Shown piece by piece: positions 1-8,563 of a stretch of 64,000 bases of DNA. The stretch comes from Candidatus Viadribacter manganicus (GTDB lineage: Bacteria > Pseudomonadota > Alphaproteobacteria > Caulobacterales > Aquidulcibacteraceae), in assembly GCF_001679665.1 (NCBI RefSeq), contig NZ_CP013244.1:3655001-3719000 (forward strand), given 5' to 3'. A model generated the notes under the pieces. The model ran no database searches, was not told the DNA's origin, and saw only the letters and a program-made list of their open reading frames with translations. Both the position numbers and the translations under genes were made by a program. The stretch's first letter is position 1; every line of letters starts with the position of its first letter.

Positions 1-1
1 C

Positions 2-1345
2 CAGATTTTGATGTCGACACCGCAAGAAGCGACTCTACGAAATGTCGATACGGGCCAGATCACAGACACGATAGCGACTTACTCCACCAATGCCTTGGCG
101 CTGTCTTCTGGTGGCGAGCGAGTGCTTGTCGCCAGCATTGAACGAAGAAGAGTGTTTCTAGGGGACCGCAATTCTACGCCGCGCACCTTCACCGCGGAAG
201 TCGAAGACGCGCACTTTTTAGGCGACGGGCGTGTTTTGCTCGGCCTTTTTAGCAGCGGCAGGGTCGCGCTGTGGACGCCCCAGTCGGGTGCGAGTGAAGA
301 GTTCAGCGTCGCCGCCGTAAGCGCCTGGCCACTCGTGGTGTCTCACAATGGACGCCATGCGCTCGCGCATGGAAGTCAAGGTTTGCTTCTGTTGAACCTT
401 GAGCCCAGAGCGCCCGACGTTATTGATCCGCGCGCACGACGCATTGACTACGGTTGGAGCAGTGATAACGGCCGCAATTATGGAAGCGCTGTTTTCTCCG
501 GCGATGGCGCTCGCTTGTGGGTTAGAAGCGCTGAGGGCTCCAGGGTGCAAAACGCCGAAACCGGCGCGCTTGCCTATGCCCTCGAAGGAACGACCCTCGC
601 TGCCTTTTCCGCTGACGGTCGCAGGATAGTGACGTTATCCGGGGAGCGCACGATCGTTCTGAGGGACGCCGCAGACGGACGGCAACTGAATTCCGTACAA
701 GTCCCAGACCAGGTCACTACGCTCGCATTCGCGGGAGATGATGTTCTCATCGGCTCGCAGTTTGTGCGATCGTGGCGTCCGGTCACAGGCCGGCTAGAAC
801 AATTGCTCAACAGCGAAACCTACGTGCGTTCGATGGCGTTCCAGCCTGAGCGTAATCTTCTGCTCGCTGGCACGGACGCCGGCGCTCAACTGTGGGATCT
901 TCGCTCACGCAATCGGCTGCACCTTCTTGCACCCGGTGCGGAAATAGGTGCGGTCGCGCTCTCAAGGGACGGACGATTGGCCGCGACGGCAGACCATTCT
1001 TGGGACTCATGGACACCTACTGAAGGCCGCACCTGGAAAATCGTGTTGTGGGATTTGGCGAGCGGTCGTCGACTTCAAGTGTTTGGGCTGCCGCCAGCCG
1101 GCATATATCCGCCGAGGCCGGTCTCCCTCGCAATCTCGGGGGATCGCCTAATGGCGGGAATGTCGAATGGGGCCGCTCTGTCTTTCGCTCTTCATCCAAT
1201 CGTGTGGGAGGATGCGCCGACGCGGGTCCGTATGGCCTGCGCCACTTTGCGCGCTCTTGGCATGACTGAGTACACGGTGGAGGATTTGCAGCGTTTTCCC
1301 ATCCTACAAAACGAGGCGCGCAATCCCTGTTCTGCCGTGCACTAA
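2..1345 (+). CDS. WD40-repeat protein, N-terminus cut by window edge
   Basis: The frame is open to the left edge, so the true start and probably an N-terminal domain lie outside the window; about 447 codons are visible. It shows recurrent WD40 blade signatures: F-S-x-D-G-x-R motifs, and W-D-L-x-S-x-R motifs near the end of blades (for example WDLRSRNRL and WDLASGRRL). The tail after the last blade has an Arg/Cys/Leu-rich stretch, an L-x-R-F-P motif and a final Pro-Cys. That resembles tails after the propeller in signalling WD40 proteins carrying STAND, TIR or caspase domains (inference). A TIR-type gene follows on the same strand 142 bases downstream. The propeller is clear; the function is unknown. 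Confidence 0.75.
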   Translation, partial: QILMSTPQEATLRNVDTGQITDTIATYSTNALALSSGGERVLVASIERRRVFLGDRNSTPRTFTAEVEDAHFLGDGRVLLGLFSSGRVALWTPQSGASEEFSVAAVSAWPLVVSHNGRHALAHGSQGLLLLNLEPRAPDVIDPRARRIDYGWSSDNGRNYGSAVFSGDGARLWVRSAEGSRVQNAETGALAYALEGTTLAAFSADGRRIVTLSGERTIVLRDAADGRQLNSVQVPDQVTTLAFAGDDVLIGSQFVRSWRPVTGRLEQLLNSETYVRSMAFQPERNLLLAGTDAGAQLWDLRSRNRLHLLAPGAEIGAVALSRDGRLAATADHSWDSWTPTEGRTWKIVLWDLASGRRLQVFGLPPAGIYPPRPVSLAISGDRLMAGMSNGAALSFALHPIVWEDAPTRVRMACATLRALGMTEYTVEDLQRFPILQNEARNPCSAVH

Positions 1346-1487
1346 TGTCCGCCTTCGGCGAACTCGCGCCGCTTCGCTGCATCGCAACCGAGCGGCTGGT
1401 CTTGGGCTAACTTGCCGCTCAGCGTTTTTTCTTGACCGAGTGCCTACGCGGCGCGACCACTTCAAAAAAGGGTTAATGGAGGTGGTG

Positions 1488-2105
1488 ATGGCGGACAAAG
1501 GCGTGGACCCGCAATTCGCGTATTGGAAGCCAGGGTCAGAAGAGCGTTACATTCGCATATTCATGAGCCATCGCTGGGGGCAAGACCGCGAGCTATACGA
1601 GCAGGTTCTAGCTAAGCTTCGCAGCCAAGGTCACTGCATCGATGATGTCTCTCTGAACGAGCGGCAGCAGATTGCTGGGCCTCGTGGTGGTGATGTGCCC
1701 GACCTCAATGTTCAAGCCGAGGTGGCGGCGAGGATATTCACGGCGGACATTGTGATTGTCGCCAGCAGACCGGGGATAACCCGTTCCGAATGGGTGATGT
1801 GGGAGCTCCGCGTCGCCGCAATCGGGTACGCAGTTCCAATCTTGTTTTTGGACTTTGATAATCAACAGCGACGCGCTGCCATTGTAACCGAAATCGCCGG
1901 GTTGGGATTACAGCATGATGTATGTCAGCCCGTAGTCACGGAGATTGTCCCGCGCGTGATCAAGCTTGTAGGCGGCCGGCCCAAGTGGGGCATGCGTCTT
2001 CAAGAGGCGGATCCCAATCTCCGTTTTCGCGGTCCCCCTTTGCTGAGCGCAATAAATAAGAAACTTCCTTATCGGGCTGCACTTCCGGATATCTCCGCGA
2101 GTTAA
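1488..2105 (+). CDS. TIR-like protein of the MTH538/ThsB type (PF08937-like)
   Basis: 205 residues from the ATG at 1488, which has GGAGG five bases upstream; GTG 1440 and ATG 1476 are in frame but lack such a site. The first strand carries IFMSHRW (residues 24-30), matching the F-I-S-H-x-W box of MTH538 TIR-like domains. SEWVMWE (residues 100-106) matches the W-V-x-W-E segment whose Glu is catalytic in TIR NAD-processing enzymes. ThsB-type proteins of this fold make a nucleotide signal in Thoeris anti-phage defence (family knowledge). No ThsA-type NADase is visible, so the partner could be the upstream WD40 protein or lie outside the window. The last ~40 residues are unassigned. Confidence 0.75.
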   Translation: MADKGVDPQFAYWKPGSEERYIRIFMSHRWGQDRELYEQVLAKLRSQGHCIDDVSLNERQQIAGPRGGDVPDLNVQAEVAARIFTADIVIVASRPGITRSEWVMWELRVAAIGYAVPILFLDFDNQQRRAAIVTEIAGLGLQHDVCQPVVTEIVPRVIKLVGGRPKWGMRLQEADPNLRFRGPPLLSAINKKLPYRAALPDISAS

Positions 2106-2418
2106 GAGCGGCACTAGAAAGACAGTGATCATTTGCGGCGAGGTCAGGTCCTTGGCGGATGCAGCAGGGCGAGCGGCGGGAATGGAGTGAGCAAGTCGAT
2201 CGTGAAATATTGCGGACGGGTAGGCGGTGGCTGAATCACGGCGTTCAAGCGCGTTTTTCCATGCGCCACTTCGTAGGTTGTATAGGCTCCACAAAGCTTT
2301 TCCGCAGCAGCCAGCGAATTGTGATCTTTCGCACACCGCAAGTCGCTTGCATCGTTGCTAGGTTGCGCGGACAGGGAGATAGATGCTCGTCAATTGCACG
2401 GCGTCAGGAGGCGGGGAA
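2106..2418. other. 313-base intergenic stretch with no convincing gene
   Basis: A 65-codon frame on the minus strand (2144-2341) is the only reading frame of note. It has no recognisable domain, no clear ribosome site, and ends in a proline-rich, low-information tail. The stretch could hold a remnant of a lost gene and the promoter of the following secreted protein. I see no tRNA, strong terminator or repeat here. Confidence 0.4.
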
Positions 2419-3453
2419 ATGCGGCCTACGATGACAATGGCGGCGGTAGCTTGTCTTCTCGCGACTATGTGGGTCGTGCCGGTGTCATATGCGATCGATC
2501 CGACTGCTGCACGGAGCGAACAGGCTGAAGAGCGCGTCAGGGCAACTGCTGAACCGGCTGCAACGAGGCGTCAGCCGGCCGAGAGGCCGGTGACTCGCGA
2601 AGAGATAGTTACGCCGCCGGTTGACGGATACTGGCAAGTCACGGGCAATGACGCGATTGCGGTTTTTGCAGATCAAACGACGGTTCGTCGGGACCGCGAA
2701 CTTACCAGGATGTGGACGGTGTGGGTGAACCGCGACATCGCCAGTGCGGGTGACCGCTACTCCCAAGTGCTTATGGAATTCGAATGTCGCGGGCGATCGG
2801 CTCGTTTGGCACAAATCAGCACGTATTCGGCAATGGGTGAGAGTCTGGTCAGTGAGAATGGTACGGAGGGCTTTTCGGTGCCAGTGCCGGGGACGATCTT
2901 CTACCACCTCACAGAAGCCGGATGTTCGGACTTTCGTGAATGGCCTACGCGCTTGGCCGCAGCGCGCCTTCAAGGTGTTAGTGACTTGGTCAGCTGGTCT
3001 GACACTTATCTGTTTCAGCAATCGCCAACGACACTCCAGCAAGGCAACGCACCACAAGCGTCGCGCATCGGCTCTGCACTACATAGGGAGCTAACGGCGA
3101 GGGTGAGCGGATATCTTGATATAACAAACAATCAACTCCCTCGTGGGCGCACCGTCGCTCCGGGAGGACAGGACCATGTTGCGGCGTTGCAGCCTGGGGG
3201 TGAAGTTACGATCGACGTCTCCATGCAACAAGGAGTTACCTACTACGCCATTGGTGCTTGCGACGATGATTGCAAGGGTTTGATATTAGAGGTTCTTGAT
3301 GCCACACGCCATGTCGTCGCCCGCGATGCGCGCAACGCAGACTTCCCCCGTGTGCGATATACGCCGTCGGTGAGCGGCGCATACCAAGTCAGAGTGATTT
3401 TGGAATCCTGCGGACTTGCCCCGTGTTACGTGGGCGGCAGAATTCTGCAATAG
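2419..3453 (+). CDS. secreted protein, two domains, unknown function
   Basis: 344 residues from ATG 2419, chosen because AGGAGG sits seven bases upstream; the ATG at 2383 has none. An N-terminal signal peptide ends near an A-I-D-P junction, followed by a charged Ala/Arg/Glu linker. Residues ~60-190 form a domain with V-F-A-D-Q-T and paired cysteines (E-F-E-C, E-A-G-C-S-D-F), shared with the 198-residue product at 4761-5357; its shape resembles the surface-adhesin E type domain (weak inference). The C-terminal ~110 residues, with G-A-C-D-D-D-C and a final C-G-L-A-P-C, look like a bacterial pre-peptidase C-terminal (PPC) beta domain. Probably periplasmic or surface exposed. Confidence 0.65.
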   Translation: MRPTMTMAAVACLLATMWVVPVSYAIDPTAARSEQAEERVRATAEPAATRRQPAERPVTREEIVTPPVDGYWQVTGNDAIAVFADQTTVRRDRELTRMWTVWVNRDIASAGDRYSQVLMEFECRGRSARLAQISTYSAMGESLVSENGTEGFSVPVPGTIFYHLTEAGCSDFREWPTRLAAARLQGVSDLVSWSDTYLFQQSPTTLQQGNAPQASRIGSALHRELTARVSGYLDITNNQLPRGRTVAPGGQDHVAALQPGGEVTIDVSMQQGVTYYAIGACDDDCKGLILEVLDATRHVVARDARNADFPRVRYTPSVSGAYQVRVILESCGLAPCYVGGRILQ

Positions 3454-3570
3454 ACGTCAGGTTCTACGGCCGCGAACGTCTGGCGATCCCCCTCACAAGT
3501 CTTGCGTCCACTCTTTCCTGGCGTTGGGCTTTTCGCGAGACTAGTCTCGGCATGCGATGAGGGGGCTCTG

Positions 3571-4773
3571 ATGCGATTTATTGTTGTTCTTCTCCTGTTT
3601 TTTGCTGCGTCGTGCTCGCCCGTGGCGCAGAACAGTTCAGGCACCCAGCAAGAGCGAGCGTTCTCTCTTCCAGCCGCGGCAGCCTCGACTTTGCGAGTAG
3701 TTGTCACCAATGGAGCAGGGCGCCGGGCCGGCGTGTCATCGGGATCAGGCGTTGCGGTTGCGCCGAATATGGTTCTGACAAATTATCATGTCGTCGCGCC
3801 GTTCTTCGATAGCGACGACGGCGCAGTTTTTGTCTTGGACAACTCTGCGGGCTTTCCTCGCTCAATGAACGCGGTCATTGCGGTCGATGCGAGGTTGGAC
3901 TTGGCGCTGCTCTACGTTCGGGGGATCACATCGACGCCGGCGACGTTAGCGCTATCACCGCCGCGCCAACTCGAAAGTGTGACTGCCCTGGGATTTCCCG
4001 CAGCGGCTGATGAGATATTTGGGCGAGTTAGGGAGTCCGTGTCCGCGACGAGTGGGCAAGTTACAGCCGTCGATTTGGGACCAGTCGGAGCTTTCGGACC
4101 GATAGAATTGATCTTGCATACAGCGACGGTGAACCCAGGAAACTCGGGCGGCCCACTGTTCAACGCGTGTGGTGAAATCGTTGGGATCAATACTCTGAGA
4201 GCCGATCCCGGCGAAACGTCGAACGCTTTCGTCGCGTCGGCTGTGACGGAGATTGCTTCATTTCTTGAGTCGTATGGTGTGCAGCCCGCTGTGTCAGACG
4301 TGGTTTGTTCGGCCCAGGCCGGCTCTGTGAATGCGCAATCTTGTGAATATGACGGCGCGCCGCTCACTGCGGCAATTGAGAGTCGAAGTTTGCAATCTTT
4401 GGAGCCACTGCTCGCAGGAATCCCTGAGACATGCGGTGCCACCCTGAATCAAGCTTGGCTCGCGCGCCGCAGCATTGCCCATGACGCTGTGACGATGTTT
4501 CTGGCGATGGGCGGGACTTGGCGTCTACCTGATCAACGCTGCTCGGAGCGCATTTCGCTCGATTTAAGCGGATCTGCAGTTTGGGGGGCGGCAGGCGAAC
4601 GCGCGCAGTTTGAACGGTTTATCTCGGCAGTGGACGGCGCTGTGACGACTCAAACTGTATTTCCGGAAGAAGAGCACCCGTCGACATACCGATACTCATT
4701 GTCGGGTGATCGTCTGAAGATCGAGAACCTTTCAAGCAACACAACTTGGGAGATGGAAAGATGTACCGGCTGA
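3571..4773 (+). CDS. trypsin-like (S1C) serine protease, predicted lipoprotein
   Basis: 400 residues from ATG 3571. That start places a lipobox (F-A-A-S-C, lipidated Cys15) directly after a hydrophobic signal; the frame extends to 3502, but that N-terminus makes no sense. The catalytic triad is complete: His73 in N-Y-H-V-V, Asp110 in R-L-D-L-A-L-L, and Ser192 in N-P-G-N-S-G-G-P-L, as in HtrA-like trypsins. No PDZ domain follows. The last ~140 residues are a cysteine-containing domain I do not recognise. The gene overlaps the next one by 13 bases, so the two are probably co-translated. Predicted envelope protease of unknown substrate. Confidence 0.8.
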   Translation: MRFIVVLLLFFAASCSPVAQNSSGTQQERAFSLPAAAASTLRVVVTNGAGRRAGVSSGSGVAVAPNMVLTNYHVVAPFFDSDDGAVFVLDNSAGFPRSMNAVIAVDARLDLALLYVRGITSTPATLALSPPRQLESVTALGFPAAADEIFGRVRESVSATSGQVTAVDLGPVGAFGPIELILHTATVNPGNSGGPLFNACGEIVGINTLRADPGETSNAFVASAVTEIASFLESYGVQPAVSDVVCSAQAGSVNAQSCEYDGAPLTAAIESRSLQSLEPLLAGIPETCGATLNQAWLARRSIAHDAVTMFLAMGGTWRLPDQRCSERISLDLSGSAVWGAAGERAQFERFISAVDGAVTTQTVFPEEEHPSTYRYSLSGDRLKIENLSSNTTWEMERCTG

Positions 4774-5357
4774 TCTTGGCGGTGTTTTGCGTGTGTGCCG
4801 TGGCAACGTCGCCGGCGCTTGCCATTGATCCAGAACAGCCGCCTGCGGAGACGGTTCGAGCGGCCCCAATTCCTGCCCCCCAACCACAGGCATCATCCAC
4901 GCCTAGGCAGTCAACGCCACGACCGACGCCTCGCACAGTGACACCTGCAAGCGCAGGGCCGTGGCTACTAGCGCTCACAGACACCGCGGCATTCTTCGCA
5001 GACCAAACGGACATCGTCTGGTCATCACACGACAACGTTCGTGGTTGGGTCACAATGGTTTACGCAACGCCGCAAGCGAGCGTGAAGTATGCTGTTGCGC
5101 TCCACGAGTTTAATTGTCGCGCGCAAACGCATCGTACCTTGGCAGGCAACTTCTACGACGTCGGCGGGCAAGTGCTCAACGATGTGGGCTCTACTGATTT
5201 TGAGTTCGTCATCCCAGGGTCTGCGTTGGATGGTGTGATGGAACATGCTTGTTCAGATTTTGCGGGTTGGGGCGTTAATGAGTCTCTTGCGTCGCGAGTG
5301 CCTGAGGGGATGAACGTTGTGCGAGCGGCGGATAATTTGTTCGCCAGGAGACGCTGA
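4761..5357 (+). CDS. secreted protein related to the 2419-3453 product
   Basis: 198 residues from ATG 4761. A signal peptide ends in A-L-A-I-D-P, the same mature start as in the 344-residue neighbour, followed by a Pro/Thr-rich linker. The folded part repeats the neighbour's motifs: F-F-A-D-Q-T, a tryptophan strand, H-E-F-N-C-R and H-A-C-S-D-F. It lacks the PPC-like C-terminal domain. The two look like duplicated or diverged family members flanking the protease lipoprotein. Function unknown; a role on the cell surface or as a protease partner or inhibitor is only a guess. Confidence 0.65.
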   Translation: MYRLILAVFCVCAVATSPALAIDPEQPPAETVRAAPIPAPQPQASSTPRQSTPRPTPRTVTPASAGPWLLALTDTAAFFADQTDIVWSSHDNVRGWVTMVYATPQASVKYAVALHEFNCRAQTHRTLAGNFYDVGGQVLNDVGSTDFEFVIPGSALDGVMEHACSDFAGWGVNESLASRVPEGMNVVRAADNLFARRR

Positions 5358-5466
5358 TCGGCACCTCTCTGGCACACATGAGACTGGCCCACCGAAATCC
5401 ACCGAAGTGCTGGGCAGAGCTCGCGATGGGTTTGCGCGCACGAGGTTGAGTGCAAGGGGAGGACGC

Positions 5467-6603
5467 ATGAGCCAAGAGCAGCCTGAGCCTGAAGGTCAGC
5501 CACAGAAAGATGCCGGTCCCGATCGCCGGAATATCGAAATTGCGGCATGGGTGTTCTCACCACTTCTGTTGATCATTGCAGCGTCAGTCGTTGCAGTGCT
5601 CTTGGGCGCGCCTTGGCTGCGTTCGGTCATTGTCTTTGCGGTCGCTTCACTGAGTTTGGGTCTTTTTCTTTTCCATCGACCCCAATCGTGGATGCGTGTC
5701 GGCAAGATACGTTCGGCCGGGCTGATGTATTCGGGCGTGGGGACGCTTGTTTTGGCGATCATCATTCCCGTCATTGCGGCCTCGCAAACGCCTCACGGGC
5801 AAGCGGCTCGTGCTGGCCGAGGCGAAAGCGTGGTGGCGCAAGCGCCTACGACACAGGCGCTTGTCCCGCAACGCGCGGATTTTTATCCATGGGCTTATAG
5901 CGTGTCGCCGCTGACACTGCGGTGCATCAACTCAACGGGCTATGGCGCGGGCGAAGTCGTGGCAACATCCTCCGACGATCGCGAGTTTGGCGTGACCGCG
6001 AACGCGATCAGTGCTGAACGTCCAAGTCTTGCGACGCTACGCCGTGAGGGTTCGACAGAGGACGCGGTCGACCAACTCTCTCGTGCCGGTCTTCGTCTCT
6101 GCCAGGGTCCGGATAGGCCGTCCTTCGTGCTCATTGCGAGCGAGGGAACTCCACCTCCGCCGCCTCCGTCGCCCTGGGTTTACACCTCCGATGTTGACGA
6201 AATGTCAGATCAGCGCATTTCGCACGCGTGTACGATGTCCACCAATATCATTCAGCTTGAATTTCCATATCCAGCCCAAAGGGTGACATTGTGTGTGCGT
6301 CAGCATCCCCGTTGGGGCCAAGACGTCATTGTGCGCCTGGAGCGTGGCGGCCAGTTCTTGTGTACGTCATACCGCGCTTGCACCGTGCGAGTGCGCTTTG
6401 ATGAGGGTGAAGCGTCGGCCTATTCAGCGCTCGAGCCATCTGACAATTCGTCAGATGCAATATTCATTCAAAACGATGCCCGGTTCATCGCCAATCTTAG
6501 GCGTTCCTCTCGCGTGATTGTCGAGGCGAATTTTTTTCAAGCCGGCGCTCAACGGATGAATTTTGACACGTCGCAATTTGAATGGCCGCGGCGAGAGCGA
6601 TGA
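5467..6603 (+). CDS. membrane protein of unknown function, three N-terminal TM helices
   Basis: 378 residues from ATG 5467, preceded by an AGGGGAGG ribosome site; a longer frame back to 5317 overlaps the previous gene and lacks one. A hydrophilic ~27-residue start is followed by three hydrophobic segments (about residues 30-55, 60-75 and 85-105), then a ~270-residue soluble part with four or five cysteines and a short polyproline stretch. The soluble part repeats the phrase 'decreased set of C-x(n)-C strands' seen in envelope proteins but matches no family I know. It is the last gene of the accessory block before the tRNA-Thr gene. Confidence 0.6.
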   Translation: MSQEQPEPEGQPQKDAGPDRRNIEIAAWVFSPLLLIIAASVVAVLLGAPWLRSVIVFAVASLSLGLFLFHRPQSWMRVGKIRSAGLMYSGVGTLVLAIIIPVIAASQTPHGQAARAGRGESVVAQAPTTQALVPQRADFYPWAYSVSPLTLRCINSTGYGAGEVVATSSDDREFGVTANAISAERPSLATLRREGSTEDAVDQLSRAGLRLCQGPDRPSFVLIASEGTPPPPPPSPWVYTSDVDEMSDQRISHACTMSTNIIQLEFPYPAQRVTLCVRQHPRWGQDVIVRLERGGQFLCTSYRACTVRVRFDEGEASAYSALEPSDNSSDAIFIQNDARFIANLRRSSRVIVEANFFQAGAQRMNFDTSQFEWPRRER

Positions 6604-6795
6604 CGGCTATTTAGCGGCGTCACGCGGCCTTGGTGTCAGAGTCAACCGCGTTGCCTCGCGCGAAACCTGCCGTGCGTCGGGGCCGTGGCGTTGACGGTTG
6701 TTTCGCTCGCGACTGTACCCGTATTGTACCCCGCCACAGTGATGCCAAACCAAGGCGGGTGGGTGAAAACGAATAAAGCTTCATAAAAACAACGG
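6604..6795. other. non-coding stretch at 3' end of tRNA-Thr, with paired TGTACCC motifs
   Basis: The 192 bases between the membrane-protein gene and the tRNA-Thr 3' end hold no supported gene. TGTACCC occurs twice (6714-6720 and 6725-6731), four bases apart. A minus-strand frame reads from the tRNA through this stretch but encodes only low-information sequence. The position directly downstream of a tRNA 3' end, next to an accessory block, is typical of an integration scar. No integrase gene is visible in the window. Confidence 0.4.
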
Positions 6796-6868
6796 TGCCG
6801 CGTAAGGGACTCGAACCCCTGACCCCCTGATTACAAATCAGGTGCTCTACCAGCTGAGCTAACGCGGC
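6796..6868 (-). tRNA. tRNA-Thr (anticodon TGT)
   Basis: On the minus strand a complete cloverleaf can be folded: acceptor GCCGCGT/ACGCGGC, D-arm GCTC/GAGC, anticodon arm CCTGA-TTTGTAA-TCAGG giving anticodon TGT, and a T-arm with TTCGAGT. The discriminator base is A. The genomic continuation is CCG, so the CCA end is not encoded. Length without CCA is 73 bases. Confidence 0.96.
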
Positions 6869-7023
6869 TTGCGGAGCGGGCTTCTGCCACTTTGTGAGCG
6901 GTTGCGAAAGCGGCCTTTCGCCGAGTTGTGGTTTGCCCCTCGCCATAGAAATGGCTAATGCGGGCGGCTGCCTAAGCGGGGCGACGCCGAAAACGGCGTG
7001 GTGTTGGGCTGTAAAAATCGGGG

Positions 7024-8532
7024 ATGAGCATGAGCTTCTGGGACTCAGTTTTCCGCGCCGTTTTCGGCACTCGCGGCAGCACGCGTCCCACATCTCCGCC
7101 GCCACCACCTCCGCCGCGTTCACCGCCGCGCACGCCGCCAGCGCCGCCTCCAGTGACGCCGCCCGCGCCCCCGCCGGTGGCTCCACCACCACCTGTCACG
7201 CCGCCAGCGCCGCCGCCGGTGACGCCACCGGCGCCGCCGCCAGTCGCTCCGCCCGCACCGCCACCAGAGCCACCTCCGGCGCCGCCACCTCCGCCTCCGG
7301 AGCCGCCGCCTGTCACAGGTCCACCAGCAGGCTTCACGCTTGATGCGTTGCGCGCTCAAGATGCAGCGCGCGTTTCTGATGCTGAGATCGGCGGCCTCGC
7401 ACAGCGCTTTGGCGCGGATGCGAACGTCGTGAAAGCGATCCTGCGCGTCGAAAGTGCAGGCCCGGGCTTTTCAGGCGGAAAGATCCTGATTTCCTATGAG
7501 CCGTTCGCGTTTAGCGAGCTGACGGGTCATCGTTTCGACGCCTCCAATCCAGGCGTCTCAAGCAGTTCCAGCCGCGCGCCAGTCGGGGGCAATCAAGCCG
7601 CGCGTTGGGCCAAGGTGGCTGAGGCGTATGCGCTTGATCCTGCCGCTGCGCTTGGCGCCACGAGCTGGGGCGTTTTCCAGCTTCCGGGCCGCTATTTCGC
7701 GACGGCTGGCTATGCGAGCGTGTTTGCGTTCGTCGATGACATGTCCAAGTCGGAAGCGCGCCAGCTCGCTGCGTTCGAAGCTTATGTCAGCCGCGCAGGG
7801 CTCGCCGACGAGCTGCAACGCCGTGATTGGGCGACATTCGCCGGTGAATACGAGGGCGGACCAAACGCAGCGAGTTACGCTGCCGCGCTCGCCGCCGCTT
7901 ACGCCGCGCTGCCGCCCACGAGCGACGATGGCTACATCACATCGCTGAAGGCTCAGAACAACGCTGCCCTCACGCGCGCTGACTACGAGGCCGCAGCCGC
8001 CGCGCTCGGTTGCGAGGTGGAAGCCGTGCAGGCCGTGGTGGAAGTCGAAAGCGGCCGTTTGGGCGCTTACGGCGCCGACGGGCGCCCGATCATTCTGTTC
8101 GAGCCGCACATTTTCTCGCGCCGCACCAATCGCATGTACGACGCGAGCCACCCGACGATTTCGTATCCAACTTGGGATGCCTCGAAGTATCCGCGCTCGC
8201 AGGACGATCGCTGGAACCAGCTGAAAGCTGCCTACGCGCTTGATCCGCAAAATGCGGTGGCGTCGGCCAGCTATGGTCTCTTCCAGATCATGGGTTTCAA
8301 CCACGCCGCGTGCGGTTTTGCCGATCCCAAGTCGTTCGTAACCGACATGGCCAAAACGCAGGCCCAGCAGCTGAAAGCCTTCACCGCGTTCGTGCGCGCC
8401 AACAACTTGGCCGACGAACTGGTTCGCAAGGACTGGGAAGGTTTCGCGCGAGGTTACAACGGCTCGGGCCAAGTCGAGCGCTATGGCGGACTTATGCGCG
8501 ACGCCTACAATCGTCTGAAGGGTGTAGCCTAA
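7024..8532 (+). CDS. tandem N-acetylmuramidase-domain protein with polyproline N-terminus
   Basis: 502 residues; ATG 7024 and ATG 7030 are both possible starts. After ~20 residues comes a strongly proline-rich region (about 24-100, mostly P-P-x and A-P-P-P repeats). Two homologous peptidoglycan-hydrolase domains of the DUF3380/PF11860 type follow (about 105-297 and 305-500). Each has a V-E-S motif early (I-L-R-V-E-S and V-V-E-V-E-S, probable catalytic Glu), an F-E-P-x-x-F-S strand, and an A-S-W/Y-G-x-F-Q segment. Such domains are common in phage endolysins but also in chromosomal wall-turnover enzymes. No classical signal peptide is seen, so the export route is unclear. The duplication is the odd feature. 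Confidence 0.85.
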   Translation: MSMSFWDSVFRAVFGTRGSTRPTSPPPPPPPRSPPRTPPAPPPVTPPAPPPVAPPPPVTPPAPPPVTPPAPPPVAPPAPPPEPPPAPPPPPPEPPPVTGPPAGFTLDALRAQDAARVSDAEIGGLAQRFGADANVVKAILRVESAGPGFSGGKILISYEPFAFSELTGHRFDASNPGVSSSSSRAPVGGNQAARWAKVAEAYALDPAAALGATSWGVFQLPGRYFATAGYASVFAFVDDMSKSEARQLAAFEAYVSRAGLADELQRRDWATFAGEYEGGPNAASYAAALAAAYAALPPTSDDGYITSLKAQNNAALTRADYEAAAAALGCEVEAVQAVVEVESGRLGAYGADGRPIILFEPHIFSRRTNRMYDASHPTISYPTWDASKYPRSQDDRWNQLKAAYALDPQNAVASASYGLFQIMGFNHAACGFADPKSFVTDMAKTQAQQLKAFTAFVRANNLADELVRKDWEGFARGYNGSGQVERYGGLMRDAYNRLKGVA

Positions 8533-8563
8533 GCGCGCCTTGCTGGCGCCAAGGAAGCGTCTT

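Noticed and set aside
1908..2341. Minus-strand frames at 1908-2336 and 2144-2341
   Set aside because: The first overlaps the TIR gene; the second has no ribosome site or family match. Left as a possible remnant only.
6620..7192. Minus-strand frame reading through tRNA-Thr, considered as an integrase remnant
   Set aside because: Its sequence is the translation of the tRNA and low-information flanks; no integrase motif (R-H-R-Y) appears.
6972..7337. Repetitive GC-rich stretch, seen as a Gly-rich minus-strand ORF or a possible repeat array
   Set aside because: It is the complement of the polyproline region of the muramidase. Repeats are codon-level and irregular; there are no CRISPR-like spacers.
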